Shown: positions 50,700 to 60,096, counted from the stretch's first letter. The stretch is 64,000 nt of DNA from Cronobacter condimenti 1330 (GCF_001277255.1 NZ_CP012264.1:2914001-2978000); one strand, 5' to 3'. Numbers and translations: made by a program. The notes: generated by a model not told the origin, from the letters alone.

Positions 50700-50745
50700 G
50701 GCGAGTCGTGATTCAATCTGCCCTTTTGACAGGAGAGAAAAGCCC

Positions 50746-51327
50746 GTGGCGCGTCCCCGCAGTGAAGATAAAAGAATGGCGATTCTGGAAGCCGCGACCG
50801 AGGCGATAGCCGAGGCGGGTCTTGGCGCCTCTACCGCGCTGATAGCCCGCAAAGCAGGCGTAGCCGAAGGCACTTTGTTTCGCTATTTCGCCTCTAAGGA
50901 CGATCTGTATAACGCGCTCTATGTGCATCTGAAACAGGGCTTTTGTCGCACGATGATAGGCAAGCTTGATATCAACGGCGATCATAAAGAAAACACCCGT
51001 CACGTCTGGAACAGTTTTATCGACTGGGGATTGTCGAACCCCAAGGCCAATCTGGCCGCGCGCAAACTAGAGGTAAGCAGCCGAATAACAGAAGAGAGCG
51101 AAAAGCTCGTGACTGATATCTATCCGGAACTGCACGATTTGTGCGAGAAATGTATTTCGCCAATATTTCGCTCACCCGAATTTCGCGCCTTCGGCGATGA
51201 GATTTTCTTTGCCCTGGCGCAGACGACGATGGATTTCGCTACCCGTGAACCGGCGCGTTCGGATGAATTTAAAGCGGTAGGGTTTGATACATTGTGGCGC
51301 GCGCTGTGTAGCAGCGCCAGCGCCTGA
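50746..51327 (+). CDS. ramR: TetR-family repressor RamR
   Basis: TetR-type repressor of ramA; the Salmonella protein also binds bile acids and drugs that relieve repression. A GTG at 50746 with AGGAG upstream gives 193 residues, the same length as Salmonella RamR, starting MARPRSEDKRMAILEAA; the ATG at 50641 would add 35 residues lying over the promoter region. The helix-turn-helix is STALIARKAGVAEGTLFRYFASKDDL. FGDEIFFALAQTTMDFATREPAR near the C-terminus matches RamR. It is divergent from ramA across a matching operator. Confidence 0.9.
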   Translation: MARPRSEDKRMAILEAATEAIAEAGLGASTALIARKAGVAEGTLFRYFASKDDLYNALYVHLKQGFCRTMIGKLDINGDHKENTRHVWNSFIDWGLSNPKANLAARKLEVSSRITEESEKLVTDIYPELHDLCEKCISPIFRSPEFRAFGDEIFFALAQTTMDFATREPARSDEFKAVGFDTLWRALCSSASA

Positions 51328-51340
51328 GAATAAAGCAATT

Positions 51341-51370
51341 AAGCCCCGCTCGCCTGAACGTTGCGGGGCT
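51341..51370. terminator. hairpin between convergent ramR and yfcD
   Basis: AAGCCCCGC pairs with GCGGGGCT (arms 51341-51349 and 51363-51370). On the minus strand it is followed by TTAATTGCTTT, a weak T-tract; on the plus strand no T-run is visible. Probably ends yfcD transcription. Confidence 0.55.
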
Positions 51371-51377
51371 ACCAGGC

Positions 51378-51944
51378 TTAACTGAGCGTGGTGTTGTTCT
51401 CTTCGTGCTCTTTCTCTTTGCTGCTCTCCTGGCCTGCGTTACGGCTCAGCCAGAGCGACAGCGCTTTTAACGTATCTGGCGTAAACTCATCACAGCGCGC
51501 AGTGATTTCGTCCGGTGCCATCCAGCATACTTCGCTGATTTCGCTCTCCTGAAGCGCGAACGGGCCGTGGGAGACACAGCTGAACAGCCCACCCCAGACG
51601 CGGCAATGTTCATCTTCAAAGTAAAATTGTCCGTGCTCGGCGAAAGGCACACCCGCGATGCCAAGCTCTTCTTCCGCCTCGCGACGCGCGCTCTCCAGAA
51701 GGCCTTCGCCCGCCTGCACAACGCCGCCTGCAGTGGCGTCGAGCATCCCCGGCATAAAGTCTTTGATGTCAGTACGACGCTGCACCAGGATTTTGCCCAT
51801 ACCGTCATGCACCACAATATAGGTCGCACGGTGACGCAGGCGTTCGGCGCGCATCTGCGCCCGACTGGACTGCGCAATCACCTCATTGTCTTCGCTGACA
51901 ATGTCCACCCACTCCATGTCTGCCAAATGATTCTGCTCCACCAT
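51378..51944 (-). CDS. yfcD: Nudix hydrolase YfcD
   Basis: A 188-residue Nudix-family protein (E. coli YfcD 180); substrate unproven. The Nudix box is complete: [20 protein letters not shown] followed by [26 protein letters not shown] before it and [17 protein letters not shown] after it are typical for the YfcD subgroup, which resembles isopentenyl-diphosphate isomerase in its N-terminal layout. The variable C-terminal end is longer than in E. coli. It is on the same strand as yfcE, 54 bp downstream of it. Confidence 0.93.
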   Translation of the reverse strand: MVEQNHLADMEWVDIVSEDNEVIAQSSRAQMRAERLRHRATYIVVHDGMGKILVQRRTDIKDFMPGMLDATAGGVVQAGEGLLESARREAEEELGIAGVPFAEHGQFYFEDEHCRVWGGLFSCVSHGPFALQESEISEVCWMAPDEITARCDEFTPDTLKALSLWLSRNAGQESSKEKEHEENNTTLS

Positions 51945-51998
51945 CAGGAAACCTTCTTTAATAAGCGCTCTTACGGCGCGTTCTGGTTGTTCGGTAAA

Positions 51999-52550
51999 TT
52001 AAGGGGAAATCGCGATCTGTGCAATAACCTGCGAAGTCTCAAGCGTAATGACGCTGAGCGTCTCGCCGTTCAGGAAACCATAGCTTGCAGGATAGCCGCC
52101 TTTCGGCATGCTGACAGAACCGGGATTAAAATGAATTTGCTCGCCGTTGCGCGCAGCGACCGGGATATGCGTATGACCATAAACCAGCACGTCGCCTGCG
52201 GCCAGCGGCGGCAGATTATCAGGGCTATAGAGATGACCGTGGGTCAAAAAGAGGCGGTGTTTCGCCAGCAATATTTGCTGCCAGGGGGCGGTCACAGGGA
52301 ACTCCAGCAGCATTTGATCCACTTCGCTGTCGCAGTTACCGCGCACCGCGATAATACGATCGCTCACCGTATTAAGCCGTTTCGCCACTTCGCCCGGTTG
52401 ATAACCGTCCGGCAGCGGGTTACGCGGCCCGTGATTTAAAAAATCCCCCAGCAATACCAGCCAGCGGGCGTCGCTGTCGGCAAAGCGCGCCAGCAGAAGC
52501 TCCGTGGCGGGCAGCGAGCCGTGAATATCCGAAGCAAACATCAGCTTCAT
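51999..52550 (-). CDS. yfcE: metallophosphodiesterase YfcE
   Basis: Calcineurin-like phosphodiesterase of 183 residues (E. coli 184), active in vitro on artificial phosphodiesters with Mn. Metal-binding motifs are visible: FASDIHGSLPA, LLGDFLNHGPR, VRGNCDSEVDQ, THGHLYSP and YGHTHIPVA. No signal peptide, so it is cytoplasmic. It lies 59 bp after yfcF on the same strand and before yfcD, the E. coli order. Confidence 0.95.
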   Translation of the reverse strand: MKLMFASDIHGSLPATELLLARFADSDARWLVLLGDFLNHGPRNPLPDGYQPGEVAKRLNTVSDRIIAVRGNCDSEVDQMLLEFPVTAPWQQILLAKHRLFLTHGHLYSPDNLPPLAAGDVLVYGHTHIPVAARNGEQIHFNPGSVSMPKGGYPASYGFLNGETLSVITLETSQVIAQIAISP

Positions 52551-52609
52551 TACTCACCTTCCGAATGAAAATTGTGGTGCACGCATAATAACGGATCGCG
52601 CCACGCTTA

Positions 52610-53311
<702 letters not shown>

Positions 53312-53401
53312 TCATGCCACCGATAATCGGGGATAGCCGCATTTTTCATCAAACCGCCTATACTTTGAGCACGCCGCTCCCCCCATCAAAAGGACGTTGT
53401 C

Positions 53402-54031
53402 ATGCTGGATCTCTACTACGCCCCCACGCCGAACGGGCACAAAGTCACGCTGTTCCTTGAAGAAGCCGGTCTTAGATATCGCCTTCATCGCGTAGACATC
53501 AGCAAAGGCGAGCAGTTTAAACCGGAGTTTCTCGCCATCGCGCCGAACAATAAAATTCCTGCCATCATCGACCATGAACCTGCTGACGGCGGCGCGCCGC
53601 TGAGTGTGTTTGAGTCTGGTGCGATTCTGCTTTATCTCGCGGAAAAGAGCGGCAAGTTGCTAAGTGGTGAACTGCGCGAGCGTCAGGTTGCCCTGCAGTG
53701 GCTCTTCTGGCAGGTCGCCGGGTTTGGACCGATGCTTGGGCAGAACCACCATTTTAACCACTTTGCGCCGCAAGCCGTGCCCTATGCCATTGAGCGTTAT
53801 CAGGTAGAGACGCAGCGTCTTTACGGGGTGCTGAATAAACGGCTGGAAAAATGCCCGTGGCTTGGCGGCGAGCGCTACAGTATCGCCGATATCGCCACCT
53901 ATCCGTGGGTCGTGTCGCATGAGCGCCAGCGCATCGATCTCGATAACTTCCCGGCAGTCAGTAACTGGTATGAACGCATTAAAAACCGCCCGGCGACAGA
54001 GCGCGCTTACCAGCTCGCGAATCCACTCTGA
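53402..54031 (+). CDS. yfcG: GSH-dependent disulfide-bond oxidoreductase YfcG
   Basis: Nu-class glutathione transferase relative; E. coli YfcG reduces disulfides using bound glutathione. It has 209 residues (E. coli 215), with the difference in the C-terminal tail. The N-terminal YYAPTPNGHKVTLFLEE holds the Thr/Asn glutathione-binding residues; NNKIPAIIDHEP and FESGAILLYLAEKSGKLL follow, and GGERYSIADIATYPW is the C-terminal domain motif. AGGACG precedes the ATG. It is divergent from yfcF and probably separate from folX, 66 bp downstream. Confidence 0.95.
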   Translation: MLDLYYAPTPNGHKVTLFLEEAGLRYRLHRVDISKGEQFKPEFLAIAPNNKIPAIIDHEPADGGAPLSVFESGAILLYLAEKSGKLLSGELRERQVALQWLFWQVAGFGPMLGQNHHFNHFAPQAVPYAIERYQVETQRLYGVLNKRLEKCPWLGGERYSIADIATYPWVVSHERQRIDLDNFPAVSNWYERIKNRPATERAYQLANPL

Positions 54032-54097
54032 CAGTGACGCAGCACCGGGCGCCTCGTGTATCATACGCCGCAGACGGATACACAGAGGACCCCGGCA

Positions 54098-54463
54098 ATG
54101 TCACATCACCCAGACGCCATCATTCGTATAAAAAACCTGCGCCTGCGTACTTATATCGGTATTAAGGACGAAGAGATCGCCAACCGGCAGGACATCCTAA
54201 TTAATGTCGCCATTCATTATCCCGCAGACAAAGCGCGCCAGAGCGAAGATATCAACGACGCACTGAATTATCGCACCATCACGAAAGCCATCATTCAGCA
54301 CGTAGAGAATAACCGCTTCTCTTTACTGGAAAAATTAACGCAGGATGTGCTCAACATCGCGTGCGAGCATCGCTGGGTCACCTATGCTGAAGTAGAAACC
54401 GATAAACTTCACGCGCTCCGCTATGCCGATTCGGTGTCCATCACCCTGAGCTGGCGACGCTAA
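54098..54463 (+). CDS. folX: dihydroneopterin triphosphate 2'-epimerase
   Basis: Epimerises dihydroneopterin triphosphate at C2' to the dihydromonapterin form, used for tetrahydromonapterin in E. coli. The ATG at 54098 with AGAGGA upstream gives 121 residues (E. coli 120). Family text includes [40 protein letters not shown] and [17 protein letters not shown]. It is related to FolB, but the IGIKDEEI segment and the following yfcH identify FolX. yfcH starts 19 bp later. Confidence 0.96.
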   Translation: MSHHPDAIIRIKNLRLRTYIGIKDEEIANRQDILINVAIHYPADKARQSEDINDALNYRTITKAIIQHVENNRFSLLEKLTQDVLNIACEHRWVTYAEVETDKLHALRYADSVSITLSWRR

Positions 54464-54482
54464 ACGCACGCAGGAGGCTCTT

Positions 54483-55385
54483 ATGCAGATTCTGGTAACC
54501 GGTGGCACAGGCCTGATTGGCCGCCCGCTAACGTCGCGCCTGGTGGCACTCGGGCATCATGTCACGGTCGTGACCCGCAATCCGCAGAGCGCCCGTAAGC
54601 GGCTCGACGCGGACGTGACGCTTGTCCCGGGGCTGGATCTCTACCAGGACCTGGATGCCTTCGACGCGGTCATTAACCTGGCGGGCGAACCCATTGCGGA
54701 TAAACGCTGGACGCAGGCGCAGAAAGAGCGCCTGTGTCAGAGCCGCTGGCAGATAACACAGCAACTGGTGACGCTTATGGGGGCGGGCAGTAACCCGCCT
54801 GCCGTCTTTCTTTCCGGCTCCGCCGTAGGCTATTACGGCGACCTCGGCGAAGTGGTCGTCACGGAAGAGGAACCGCCGCACAGCGAGTTCACGCATAAAC
54901 TCTGCGCCCGCTGGGAGCAGATAGCCGAAGGCGCGCAGAGCGAGCATACCCGCGTCTGCCTGCTACGCACCGGCGCGGTGCTGGCACCCGACGGCGGTAT
55001 GATGGGTAAGCTGCTGCCGCTGTTTCGCGTCGGGCTCGGCGGGCCTATCGGCTCTGGTCGGCAGTACCTCGCCTGGATCCATATCGACGATATGGTGAAC
55101 GCGATTATCTGGCTGCTGGATAACGATGTGCGCGGGCCGTTTAATATGGTCGCGCCCTATCCGGTGCGCAACGAGCGTTTCGCGCATGCGCTCGGTCATG
55201 CGCTGCATCGCCCGGCCTTTATGCGCGCGCGCGCGACGGCCGTGCGTCTGCTGATGGGCGAATCCGCCGTGCTGGTGCTGGGCGGCCAGCGGGCGTTGCC
55301 TAAACGGCTTGAAGAATCGGGGTTCGGTTTCCGCTTTTTTGAACTGGATGAGGCACTGACCAATATTGTCGCCAGCGCGCGGTAA
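54483..55385 (+). CDS. yfcH: SDR-type epimerase family protein YfcH
   Basis: Atypical short-chain dehydrogenase/NAD-dependent epimerase family protein of 300 residues (E. coli 297); substrate unknown. The nucleotide-binding motif [16 protein letters not shown] is at the N-terminus. [45 protein letters not shown] and [11 protein letters not shown] follow, and the C-terminal DUF1731 region includes [24 protein letters not shown] lies before the ATG. It ends a small plus-strand cluster with folX. Confidence 0.95.
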   Translation: MQILVTGGTGLIGRPLTSRLVALGHHVTVVTRNPQSARKRLDADVTLVPGLDLYQDLDAFDAVINLAGEPIADKRWTQAQKERLCQSRWQITQQLVTLMGAGSNPPAVFLSGSAVGYYGDLGEVVVTEEEPPHSEFTHKLCARWEQIAEGAQSEHTRVCLLRTGAVLAPDGGMMGKLLPLFRVGLGGPIGSGRQYLAWIHIDDMVNAIIWLLDNDVRGPFNMVAPYPVRNERFAHALGHALHRPAFMRARATAVRLLMGESAVLVLGGQRALPKRLEESGFGFRFFELDEALTNIVASAR

Positions 55386-55399
55386 AACCCTTTTTCATA

Positions 55400-55420
55400 G
55401 CGGGCAGGCTTTCTGCCCGC
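55400..55420 (+). other. hairpin after yfcH
   Basis: GCGGGCAG-GCTTT-CTGCCCGC is a perfect 8-bp stem 15 bases after the yfcH stop. The following bases (gtcaccgtcc) are not T-rich. It may be a weak terminator isolating the toxin-antitoxin operon. Confidence 0.5.
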
Positions 55421-55483
55421 GTCACCGTCCTCTCATATCACACTCCCTGCCCTTCCCGCTGGCATTCCCTGCACTGGTTACGT

Positions 55484-55489
55484 TATAAT
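55484..55489 (+). promoter_or_regulatory. -10 element of the toxin-antitoxin promoter
   Basis: A perfect TATAAT lies 39 bp before the antitoxin ATG. The -35 region (ggcatt, about 55461) is poor, which suggests a weak promoter. The 9-bp repeats start three bases downstream. Confidence 0.55.
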
Positions 55490-55491
55490 CA

Positions 55492-55518
55492 ATATCACGA
55501 ATATCATTTATATCACGA
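55492..55518 (+). repeat. three tandem 9-bp repeats, likely antitoxin operator
   Basis: ATATCACGA, ATATCATTT and ATATCACGA follow each other without spacing (55492-55500, 55501-55509, 55510-55518). Units 1 and 3 are identical and 18 bp apart. They fill the space between the -10 and the ribosome site of the antitoxin gene, where a self-binding antitoxin would act. Confidence 0.75.
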
Positions 55519-55527
55519 GAGGGCGCT

Positions 55528-56232
55528 ATGAGTTCCCGTATACATCACGCAAAGCGTAAAGAGTATCCGCCGGAGGTAAGCGTCGAGTTTGTCGATGTCG
55601 GGCATCTGGTGACCGCGCGCCAGGAGACACCCGCGCCGTGGGGGCGCATTCAGCTTTCCGATATTGCAGGCGAAGACGCCGGGCGGTATCTGATGCTGAA
55701 AATGCCTGACGATGTTGATGAAGAGGCGCTGGATAACGACATCCGGCTGGCGATTGTCAGCGCTGTCACTGCGGTGTCGCAGATGAAGCGCGCTGTTCAC
55801 AGCACGCCGTCGGCGCAGGTAGCGCCATTGCAGGCCCGTAATCAGCAGCGGCTCGACGCGCTGCGCCAGACGGTGCTTGACGAAGGCCGCTGGCTATCCG
55901 CAGGTGAAGTCAGTATGGCCGCGGGCGCGGCGCTGAAAAATCCGAGCGCAACGGCGAACCGCTGGAAGCAGGCAGGGAAAGTGTTCGCCCTGCCAGTCAA
56001 CGGTAAAGATCGCTACCCGGCCTGGGCGTTTGATGAAGGCGGTCAGCCGCTGCCCTCGCTAAAGTCCATTCTCGCGCTTTTTGGTGAGAAAACCCCCTGG
56101 GCCATCGCGCTTTGGTTTCACTCACCGAACGCCTGGCTTGAGGGCGAAAAACCCAAAGACCGCCTGAAAGCCGATCCGCAGGCGGTGCTGCGCGCCGCGC
56201 AGGCGGAATCTCAGGGGCCGGTGCATGGTTGA
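55528..56232 (+). CDS. antitoxin of RES toxin-antitoxin pair (MbcA/ParS/Xre C-terminal domain)
   Basis: Probable antitoxin, 234 residues. The C-terminal part (about 175-230, TPWAIALWFHSPNAWLEGEK then KDRLKADPQAVLRAA) resembles the MbcA/ParS/Xre toxin-binding domain (DUF2384). The middle (about 120-170, WLSAGEVSMAAGAALKNPSA then NRWKQAGKVFALPV and YPAWAFD) looks like a helix-turn-helix segment. The first about 100 residues are unassigned and make it longer than typical antitoxins of this group (usually about 120-160). GAGAGGG precedes the ATG. It overlaps the toxin gene by 8 bp. The assignment rests on the C-terminal motif and on the RES neighbour. Confidence 0.8.
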   Translation: MSSRIHHAKRKEYPPEVSVEFVDVGHLVTARQETPAPWGRIQLSDIAGEDAGRYLMLKMPDDVDEEALDNDIRLAIVSAVTAVSQMKRAVHSTPSAQVAPLQARNQQRLDALRQTVLDEGRWLSAGEVSMAAGAALKNPSATANRWKQAGKVFALPVNGKDRYPAWAFDEGGQPLPSLKSILALFGEKTPWAIALWFHSPNAWLEGEKPKDRLKADPQAVLRAAQAESQGPVHG

Positions 56233-56866
56233 TTTCACGGAAGACTGCCTGCCTGCGCCACCTGCCGATATGCAGGTGCCGCGCGTGACGGTATGGCCCG
56301 CAGGGAAGCGGATACTTCGCGTGCACAGCCGTCAGTTTTCAGGTGATGCATTCAACCCCGGCCTCGGCAACGCGCGCTTCAGCCCGCTGTTCCATGCAAA
56401 TGGTCACGCCATCCCCACGCTTTATGGCGGCATTGAGGCAGAAGTCGTGCTCATGGAGACACTGTTTCACGATGTGCCCGTCGGCTCGCTTGGCGCAAGT
56501 TTCGATTTGCACAAGGCCGCCGGGCTTTATATCAGTACTCTGATGCCGGGACGTCCCCTTTCTCTTGTCAATCTTACCCCTACGCTACTGCGCCGCTGGG
56601 GCGTCACCCAGGCCGCGCTGACGGCAAGCTCTCCGCTGTGCTACCCGCAGACCCGCCTGTGGGCGCGCGCTATCCACGCTGCGAATCCACAGGTTCATGG
56701 CATCAGTTGGGCATCGCGCCAGCACGGCGGCAAGGCGCTGATGCTTTTTGGCGATCGCATGAATGCCATCCCACTGGTATTACGCGAGAGCCTGCCATTG
56801 CCGGAAGGCGCGCTTGAGGTGATTTATCGGCTGGCTGATGAGATGGGGCTGGTGCTGGTCACCTGA
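56225..56866 (+). CDS. RES-domain toxin (NAD+-degrading family)
   Basis: RES-family toxin of 213 residues; characterised members (MbcT, Pseudomonas Res) deplete NAD+ by glycohydrolase or phosphorylase activity. Likely active-site residues are R32 (ILRVHSRQF), R51 (GNARFSPL), Y67 (TLYGGIEAE) and E79 (VLMETLFHDV). The C-terminal family motif GISWASRQHGGKALMLFGDR is complete, so the toxin appears intact. The name-giving Arg-Glu-Ser pattern is plausible, but residue roles are inferred by position. It starts inside the antitoxin gene (ATGGTTGA overlap), which indicates coupled translation. In E. coli rpnB (yfcI) occupies this place. Confidence 0.85.
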   Translation: MVDFTEDCLPAPPADMQVPRVTVWPAGKRILRVHSRQFSGDAFNPGLGNARFSPLFHANGHAIPTLYGGIEAEVVLMETLFHDVPVGSLGASFDLHKAAGLYISTLMPGRPLSLVNLTPTLLRRWGVTQAALTASSPLCYPQTRLWARAIHAANPQVHGISWASRQHGGKALMLFGDRMNAIPLVLRESLPLPEGALEVIYRLADEMGLVLVT

Positions 56867-56884
56867 ACCGGCGTCCCTGCCGGT
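56867..56884. other. hairpin between the toxin gene and hisP
   Basis: ACCGGC-GTCCCT-GCCGGT lies directly after the toxin stop between convergent genes. No T-run follows on either strand, so it is a weak terminator candidate. Confidence 0.45.
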
Positions 56885-56905
56885 GTGTGAATCATATGGT
56901 GCGGT

Positions 56906-57679
56906 TTATTTCAGCGAGCCTTTCAGGAACTGTTGCAGACGCGGGCTTTGCGGGTTGTTAAAGAGCGCATCCGGCGGCCCTTCTTCTTCGATCTTGCCCT
57001 GATGCAGGAAAATGACATGTGACGAAACGTGGCGGGCAAACTCCATTTCGTGCGTCACCACGACCATCGTTTTGCCCTCTTCGGCGAGTTGCTGCATGAT
57101 GCGCAGCACTTCGCCTACCAGTTCGGGGTCGAGCGCGGAAGTCGGTTCGTCAAATAACAGGACATCCGGCTCCATCGCCAGCGCCCGCGCAATAGACACA
57201 CGCTGCTGCTGACCACCGGAGAGATGCACCGGGTATTTTCCCTGCGCACGCTCGTCGATGCCCACCTTCGCCAGGTATTTTATCGCCCGCTCGCGCGCGT
57301 CCTGTTTGTTTAATCCCAGCACCTGAATCGGCGCTTCCATGACGTTTTCGAGCACCGTCATATGGCTCCACAAATTGAAATGCTGAAAGACCATCGTCAG
57401 GCGCGTGCGCAGCAGTCGCAGCTGGTTTTTGTCCGCCACCTTGAGCTGTCCGTCTTTATCGCGTACCAGCATGATGTTCTGGTTATTCACCACAATGCTG
57501 CCTTCGCTCGGTTTCTCAAGAAAGTTAATGCAGCGCAGGAACGTACTTTTGCCGGAGCCAGAAGAGCCGATGATGCTTATCACATCCCCCGCGTTCGCTT
57601 TAAGCGACACGCCTTTTAGCACTTCATGTTCGCCGTAGCGCTTGTGCAGATCGGTAACGTTTAATTTATTTTCAGACAT
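56906..57679 (-). CDS. hisP: histidine/lysine-arginine-ornithine ABC transporter ATPase
   Basis: Cytoplasmic ATPase of the HisJ/ArgT-dependent basic amino acid importer, working as a dimer with HisQ and HisM. It has 257 residues as in E. coli. The Walker A motif [11 protein letters not shown]-loop [12 protein letters not shown], signature [15 protein letters not shown], Walker [14 protein letters not shown] and H-loop [11 protein letters not shown] are intact. It is the last gene of the operon, 10 bp after hisM. Confidence 0.98.
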   Translation of the reverse strand: MSENKLNVTDLHKRYGEHEVLKGVSLKANAGDVISIIGSSGSGKSTFLRCINFLEKPSEGSIVVNNQNIMLVRDKDGQLKVADKNQLRLLRTRLTMVFQHFNLWSHMTVLENVMEAPIQVLGLNKQDARERAIKYLAKVGIDERAQGKYPVHLSGGQQQRVSIARALAMEPDVLLFDEPTSALDPELVGEVLRIMQQLAEEGKTMVVVTHEMEFARHVSSHVIFLHQGKIEEEGPPDALFNNPQSPRLQQFLKGSLK

Positions 57680-57689
57680 GCGTAGCCAC

Positions 57690-58406
57690 TCAGTGCGTTG
57701 AAGCTGGTTTCAGGTGCCGCAGCCAGCGCTTTTCCGCCTTGCGGAACAGGCTTATCAGCACATAAGAGATAATTAAATAAAGCACCGCCGCGATGCCGAA
57801 CGCCGTAAACGGCTGGTAAGTGGCGGAGTTAATATCACGGGCGATTTTCAACAGATCCGGCACGGTGGCGGTAAAGGCCAGCGCCGTCGAATGCAGCATC
57901 AGAATAACCTCATTGCTGTACGCAGGCAGCGCGATGCGCAGCGCTGATGGCAAAATGATGCAGCGGTACATTTTCACGCGTGAAAACCCGTAAGCCCGTG
58001 CGGCCTCGATTTCGCCATGCGGCACCGCGCGGATGGCGCCCGCGAAAATCTCCGTGGTATACGCGCAGGTGTTAAGCGTCAGCGCCAGCACCGTACAGTT
58101 CAGGCCGCTTCGAAAGAACTCATTGAGCAGTTGTGTGCCTTTCACGACTTCCAGCGTGTACATGCCGGAGTAAAACACCAGCAGTTGCACGTAGAGCGGC
58201 GTACCGCGAAAAATATAGGTAAACAGCCAGATGGGGAACCAGACCAGTTTATTTTCCGACACGCGACCAATGGCGAGAAAGAGCGCCAGCACGCCGCCCA
58301 TCACCACCGAGGCGATAAGCAACCAGAGCGTGATAGCGACCCCCGTGAAGCGATAGCCATCGGTCCAGAGCAGGGATTTCCAGTACTCCTGAATAATCTC
58401 TATCAC
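57690..58406 (-). CDS. hisM: histidine/lysine-arginine-ornithine ABC transporter permease HisM
   Basis: Inner-membrane permease of the basic amino acid importer, 238 residues as in E. coli, with about five spans. The coupling EAA loop is visible as [20 protein letters not shown] followed by [36 protein letters not shown] is the conserved N-terminal region of the HisMQ subfamily. Its ATG overlaps the hisQ stop by four bases. Confidence 0.97.
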   Translation of the reverse strand: MIEIIQEYWKSLLWTDGYRFTGVAITLWLLIASVVMGGVLALFLAIGRVSENKLVWFPIWLFTYIFRGTPLYVQLLVFYSGMYTLEVVKGTQLLNEFFRSGLNCTVLALTLNTCAYTTEIFAGAIRAVPHGEIEAARAYGFSRVKMYRCIILPSALRIALPAYSNEVILMLHSTALAFTATVPDLLKIARDINSATYQPFTAFGIAAVLYLIISYVLISLFRKAEKRWLRHLKPASTH

Positions 58407-59089
58407 AGATCAGCCCTCTTCACGCCTACGGTGTAGCGGCGCTCAAGCAGCAGCAAAACACCATTGGAGAGCGTGGTAAACACCAGGTAAATCACCCCAC
58501 AGACGATAGCGAAGTAGAAAGGCTGCCAGGTGCTTTTCCCGGCAAGTTGCGTCGCTTTCACCACATCTTCCAGCCCCAGCAGCGACACCAGCGCCGTCGC
58601 CTTTAAAATCACCTGCCAGTTATTGCCAATGCCAGGCAACGCGAAACGCATCATGGAAGGGAACAGAATACGACGGAAGGTTTGCGAGCCGGTAAACCCA
58701 AACGCCGTTGCCGCCTCAATATGGCCTTTAGGCACAGCGAGATACGCGCCACGGAAGGTTTCAGTGAAATAAGCGCCATAGATAAAACCGAGCGTAATAA
58801 TACCCGCGACCATCGGGTCGATATCAAACTGGTTCAAGCCCAGCGCGTCGGTCACGCTGTTTAGCGCAATCTGCAAACCATAAAAAATCAGCAGCATCAG
58901 GACGAGATCGGGCACGCCGCGAATCAGCGTAGTGTACGCTTCGAAAATGAACGCCAGCGGGCGGTTGCGCGAGAGCTTCGCCCCTGCCCCCACCAGACCA
59001 ATCGCCACCGAGAGGATAACGGCGCTTAACGCCAGCTCAATGGTGACGAGCGCCCCTTGTAGTATTACCTGTGAAAACCCATACAGCAT
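58403..59089 (-). CDS. hisQ: histidine/lysine-arginine-ornithine ABC transporter permease HisQ
   Basis: Partner permease of HisM, 228 residues as in E. coli. RGVPDLVLMLLIFYGLQ, GAYFTETFRGAYLAVPKGHI and the EAA loop EAATAFGFTGSQTFRRILFP are diagnostic. It lies 73 bp after hisJ; that spacer folds into a strong hairpin. HisQ and HisM together accept both HisJ and ArgT as binding proteins. Confidence 0.97.
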   Translation of the reverse strand: MLYGFSQVILQGALVTIELALSAVILSVAIGLVGAGAKLSRNRPLAFIFEAYTTLIRGVPDLVLMLLIFYGLQIALNSVTDALGLNQFDIDPMVAGIITLGFIYGAYFTETFRGAYLAVPKGHIEAATAFGFTGSQTFRRILFPSMMRFALPGIGNNWQVILKATALVSLLGLEDVVKATQLAGKSTWQPFYFAIVCGVIYLVFTTLSNGVLLLLERRYTVGVKRADL

Positions 59090-59114
59090 GGTGCCTTATC
59101 CTGTACCCGGCGGA

Positions 59115-59160
59115 CGCACGACCAACCGGCGCCCCGCAGGGCGCCTCGCTTACGCGTGCG
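59115..59160 (-). repeat. compound hairpin between hisJ and hisQ
   Basis: An inner stem GGCGCCC-CGCA-GGGCGCC (59128-59145) is enclosed by CGCACG (59115-59120) and CGTGCG (59155-59160). It lies between hisJ and hisQ, the same junction where a REP element is known in Salmonella. Such a structure can protect the upstream hisJ mRNA, giving more binding protein than permease; here that is inference. Confidence 0.6.
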
Positions 59161-59162
59161 GA

Positions 59163-59945
59163 TTACTCGCCGTAAACGTTGAAATCAAAATACTTTTTAG
59201 CAAGCTTCTCGTAGGTGCCGTCAGCGCGCATCTCTGCAAACGCCTTGTTCAGCGCCTCGCGCAGCTCGCTATCATCTTTGCGGATGCCCATGCCGGTGCC
59301 GACGCCAAAGAGTTTTTCATCTTTGATTGACGGGCCGCCGAACTGGTACCCCTTGCCGACCGGTTGCTTCAAAAAGCCTTCGCTCGCGGCCACTTCATCC
59401 TGAAACGCCGCGTCGATACGCCCGGCTGTCAGGTCAGAATAGATATTGTCCTGGCCCTGATAGGAGACAATTTCAACCCCTTCCGGCGCCCAGTGAACGT
59501 TGCCGTAGGTTTCCTGCGTTGTGCCCTGCAGCACGCCCACGCGTTTGCCTTTAAGCGCTTCAAGCGTTGGCTGAACAGACGAGCCTTTCGCCACGACCAG
59601 ACGAGAATCGGCGGCGTACAGCTTGTCCGTAAAGGCAATTTCCTGCTGGCGCTTCTCGGTAATCGACAGCGACGACATGATCGCATCGATTTTCTTCGCT
59701 TTCAGAGACGGGATCAGCGCGTCGAGCGGTTGTTCGACGAAAGAACATTGGGTCTGGATACGTTTGCACAGCTCTTTGGCGAGATCGATGTCAAAACCAA
59801 TCAGTTCGCCCTGTGCGTTTTTCGATTCAAAGGGCGCATAGGTCGGATCGGTGCCGATACGTAAATGCTGCGGAATTGCTGCGAAAGTCCCAGAAATGCT
59901 GGAAAGAGCCAGCCCCAGAGAAAGTGCTAACAGCCTTTTTTTCAT
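59163..59945 (-). CDS. hisJ: histidine-binding periplasmic protein
   Basis: Periplasmic histidine-binding protein of the HisQMP importer. The ATG at 59945 with GAGGA five bases upstream gives 260 residues as in E. coli; a 17-residue upstream extension is rejected. The signal peptide [20 protein letters not shown] ends before [10 protein letters not shown]. Binding text includes [40 protein letters not shown] and [17 protein letters not shown]. It has its own upstream region with regulatory-looking motifs, separate from argT. Confidence 0.97.
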   Translation of the reverse strand: MKKRLLALSLGLALSSISGTFAAIPQHLRIGTDPTYAPFESKNAQGELIGFDIDLAKELCKRIQTQCSFVEQPLDALIPSLKAKKIDAIMSSLSITEKRQQEIAFTDKLYAADSRLVVAKGSSVQPTLEALKGKRVGVLQGTTQETYGNVHWAPEGVEIVSYQGQDNIYSDLTAGRIDAAFQDEVAASEGFLKQPVGKGYQFGGPSIKDEKLFGVGTGMGIRKDDSELREALNKAFAEMRADGTYEKLAKKYFDFNVYGE

Positions 59946-60096
59946 AACTATCCTCATCAGACGCGCAAAATAAAGTGTCAGGCGGAAAAACTGCACTTAT
60001 CGTGCCATTACTGCCGCCTCGTAATCAAAACTTTATGCGTGCTGAGATAGATTTATTTTCATTATTAGTGCGTAGAAATGCGCCAACGCCCTATTC

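Noticed and set aside
50641..50745. ATG start of ramR at 50641
   Set aside because: It would place 35 non-conserved residues over the promoter and leader hairpins; the GTG at 50746 has AGGAG and gives the known 193-residue length.
54098..54463. Possible folB instead of folX
   Set aside because: The protein is closer to FolX in length and text, and it is followed by yfcH as in E. coli; folB lies elsewhere, near bacA.
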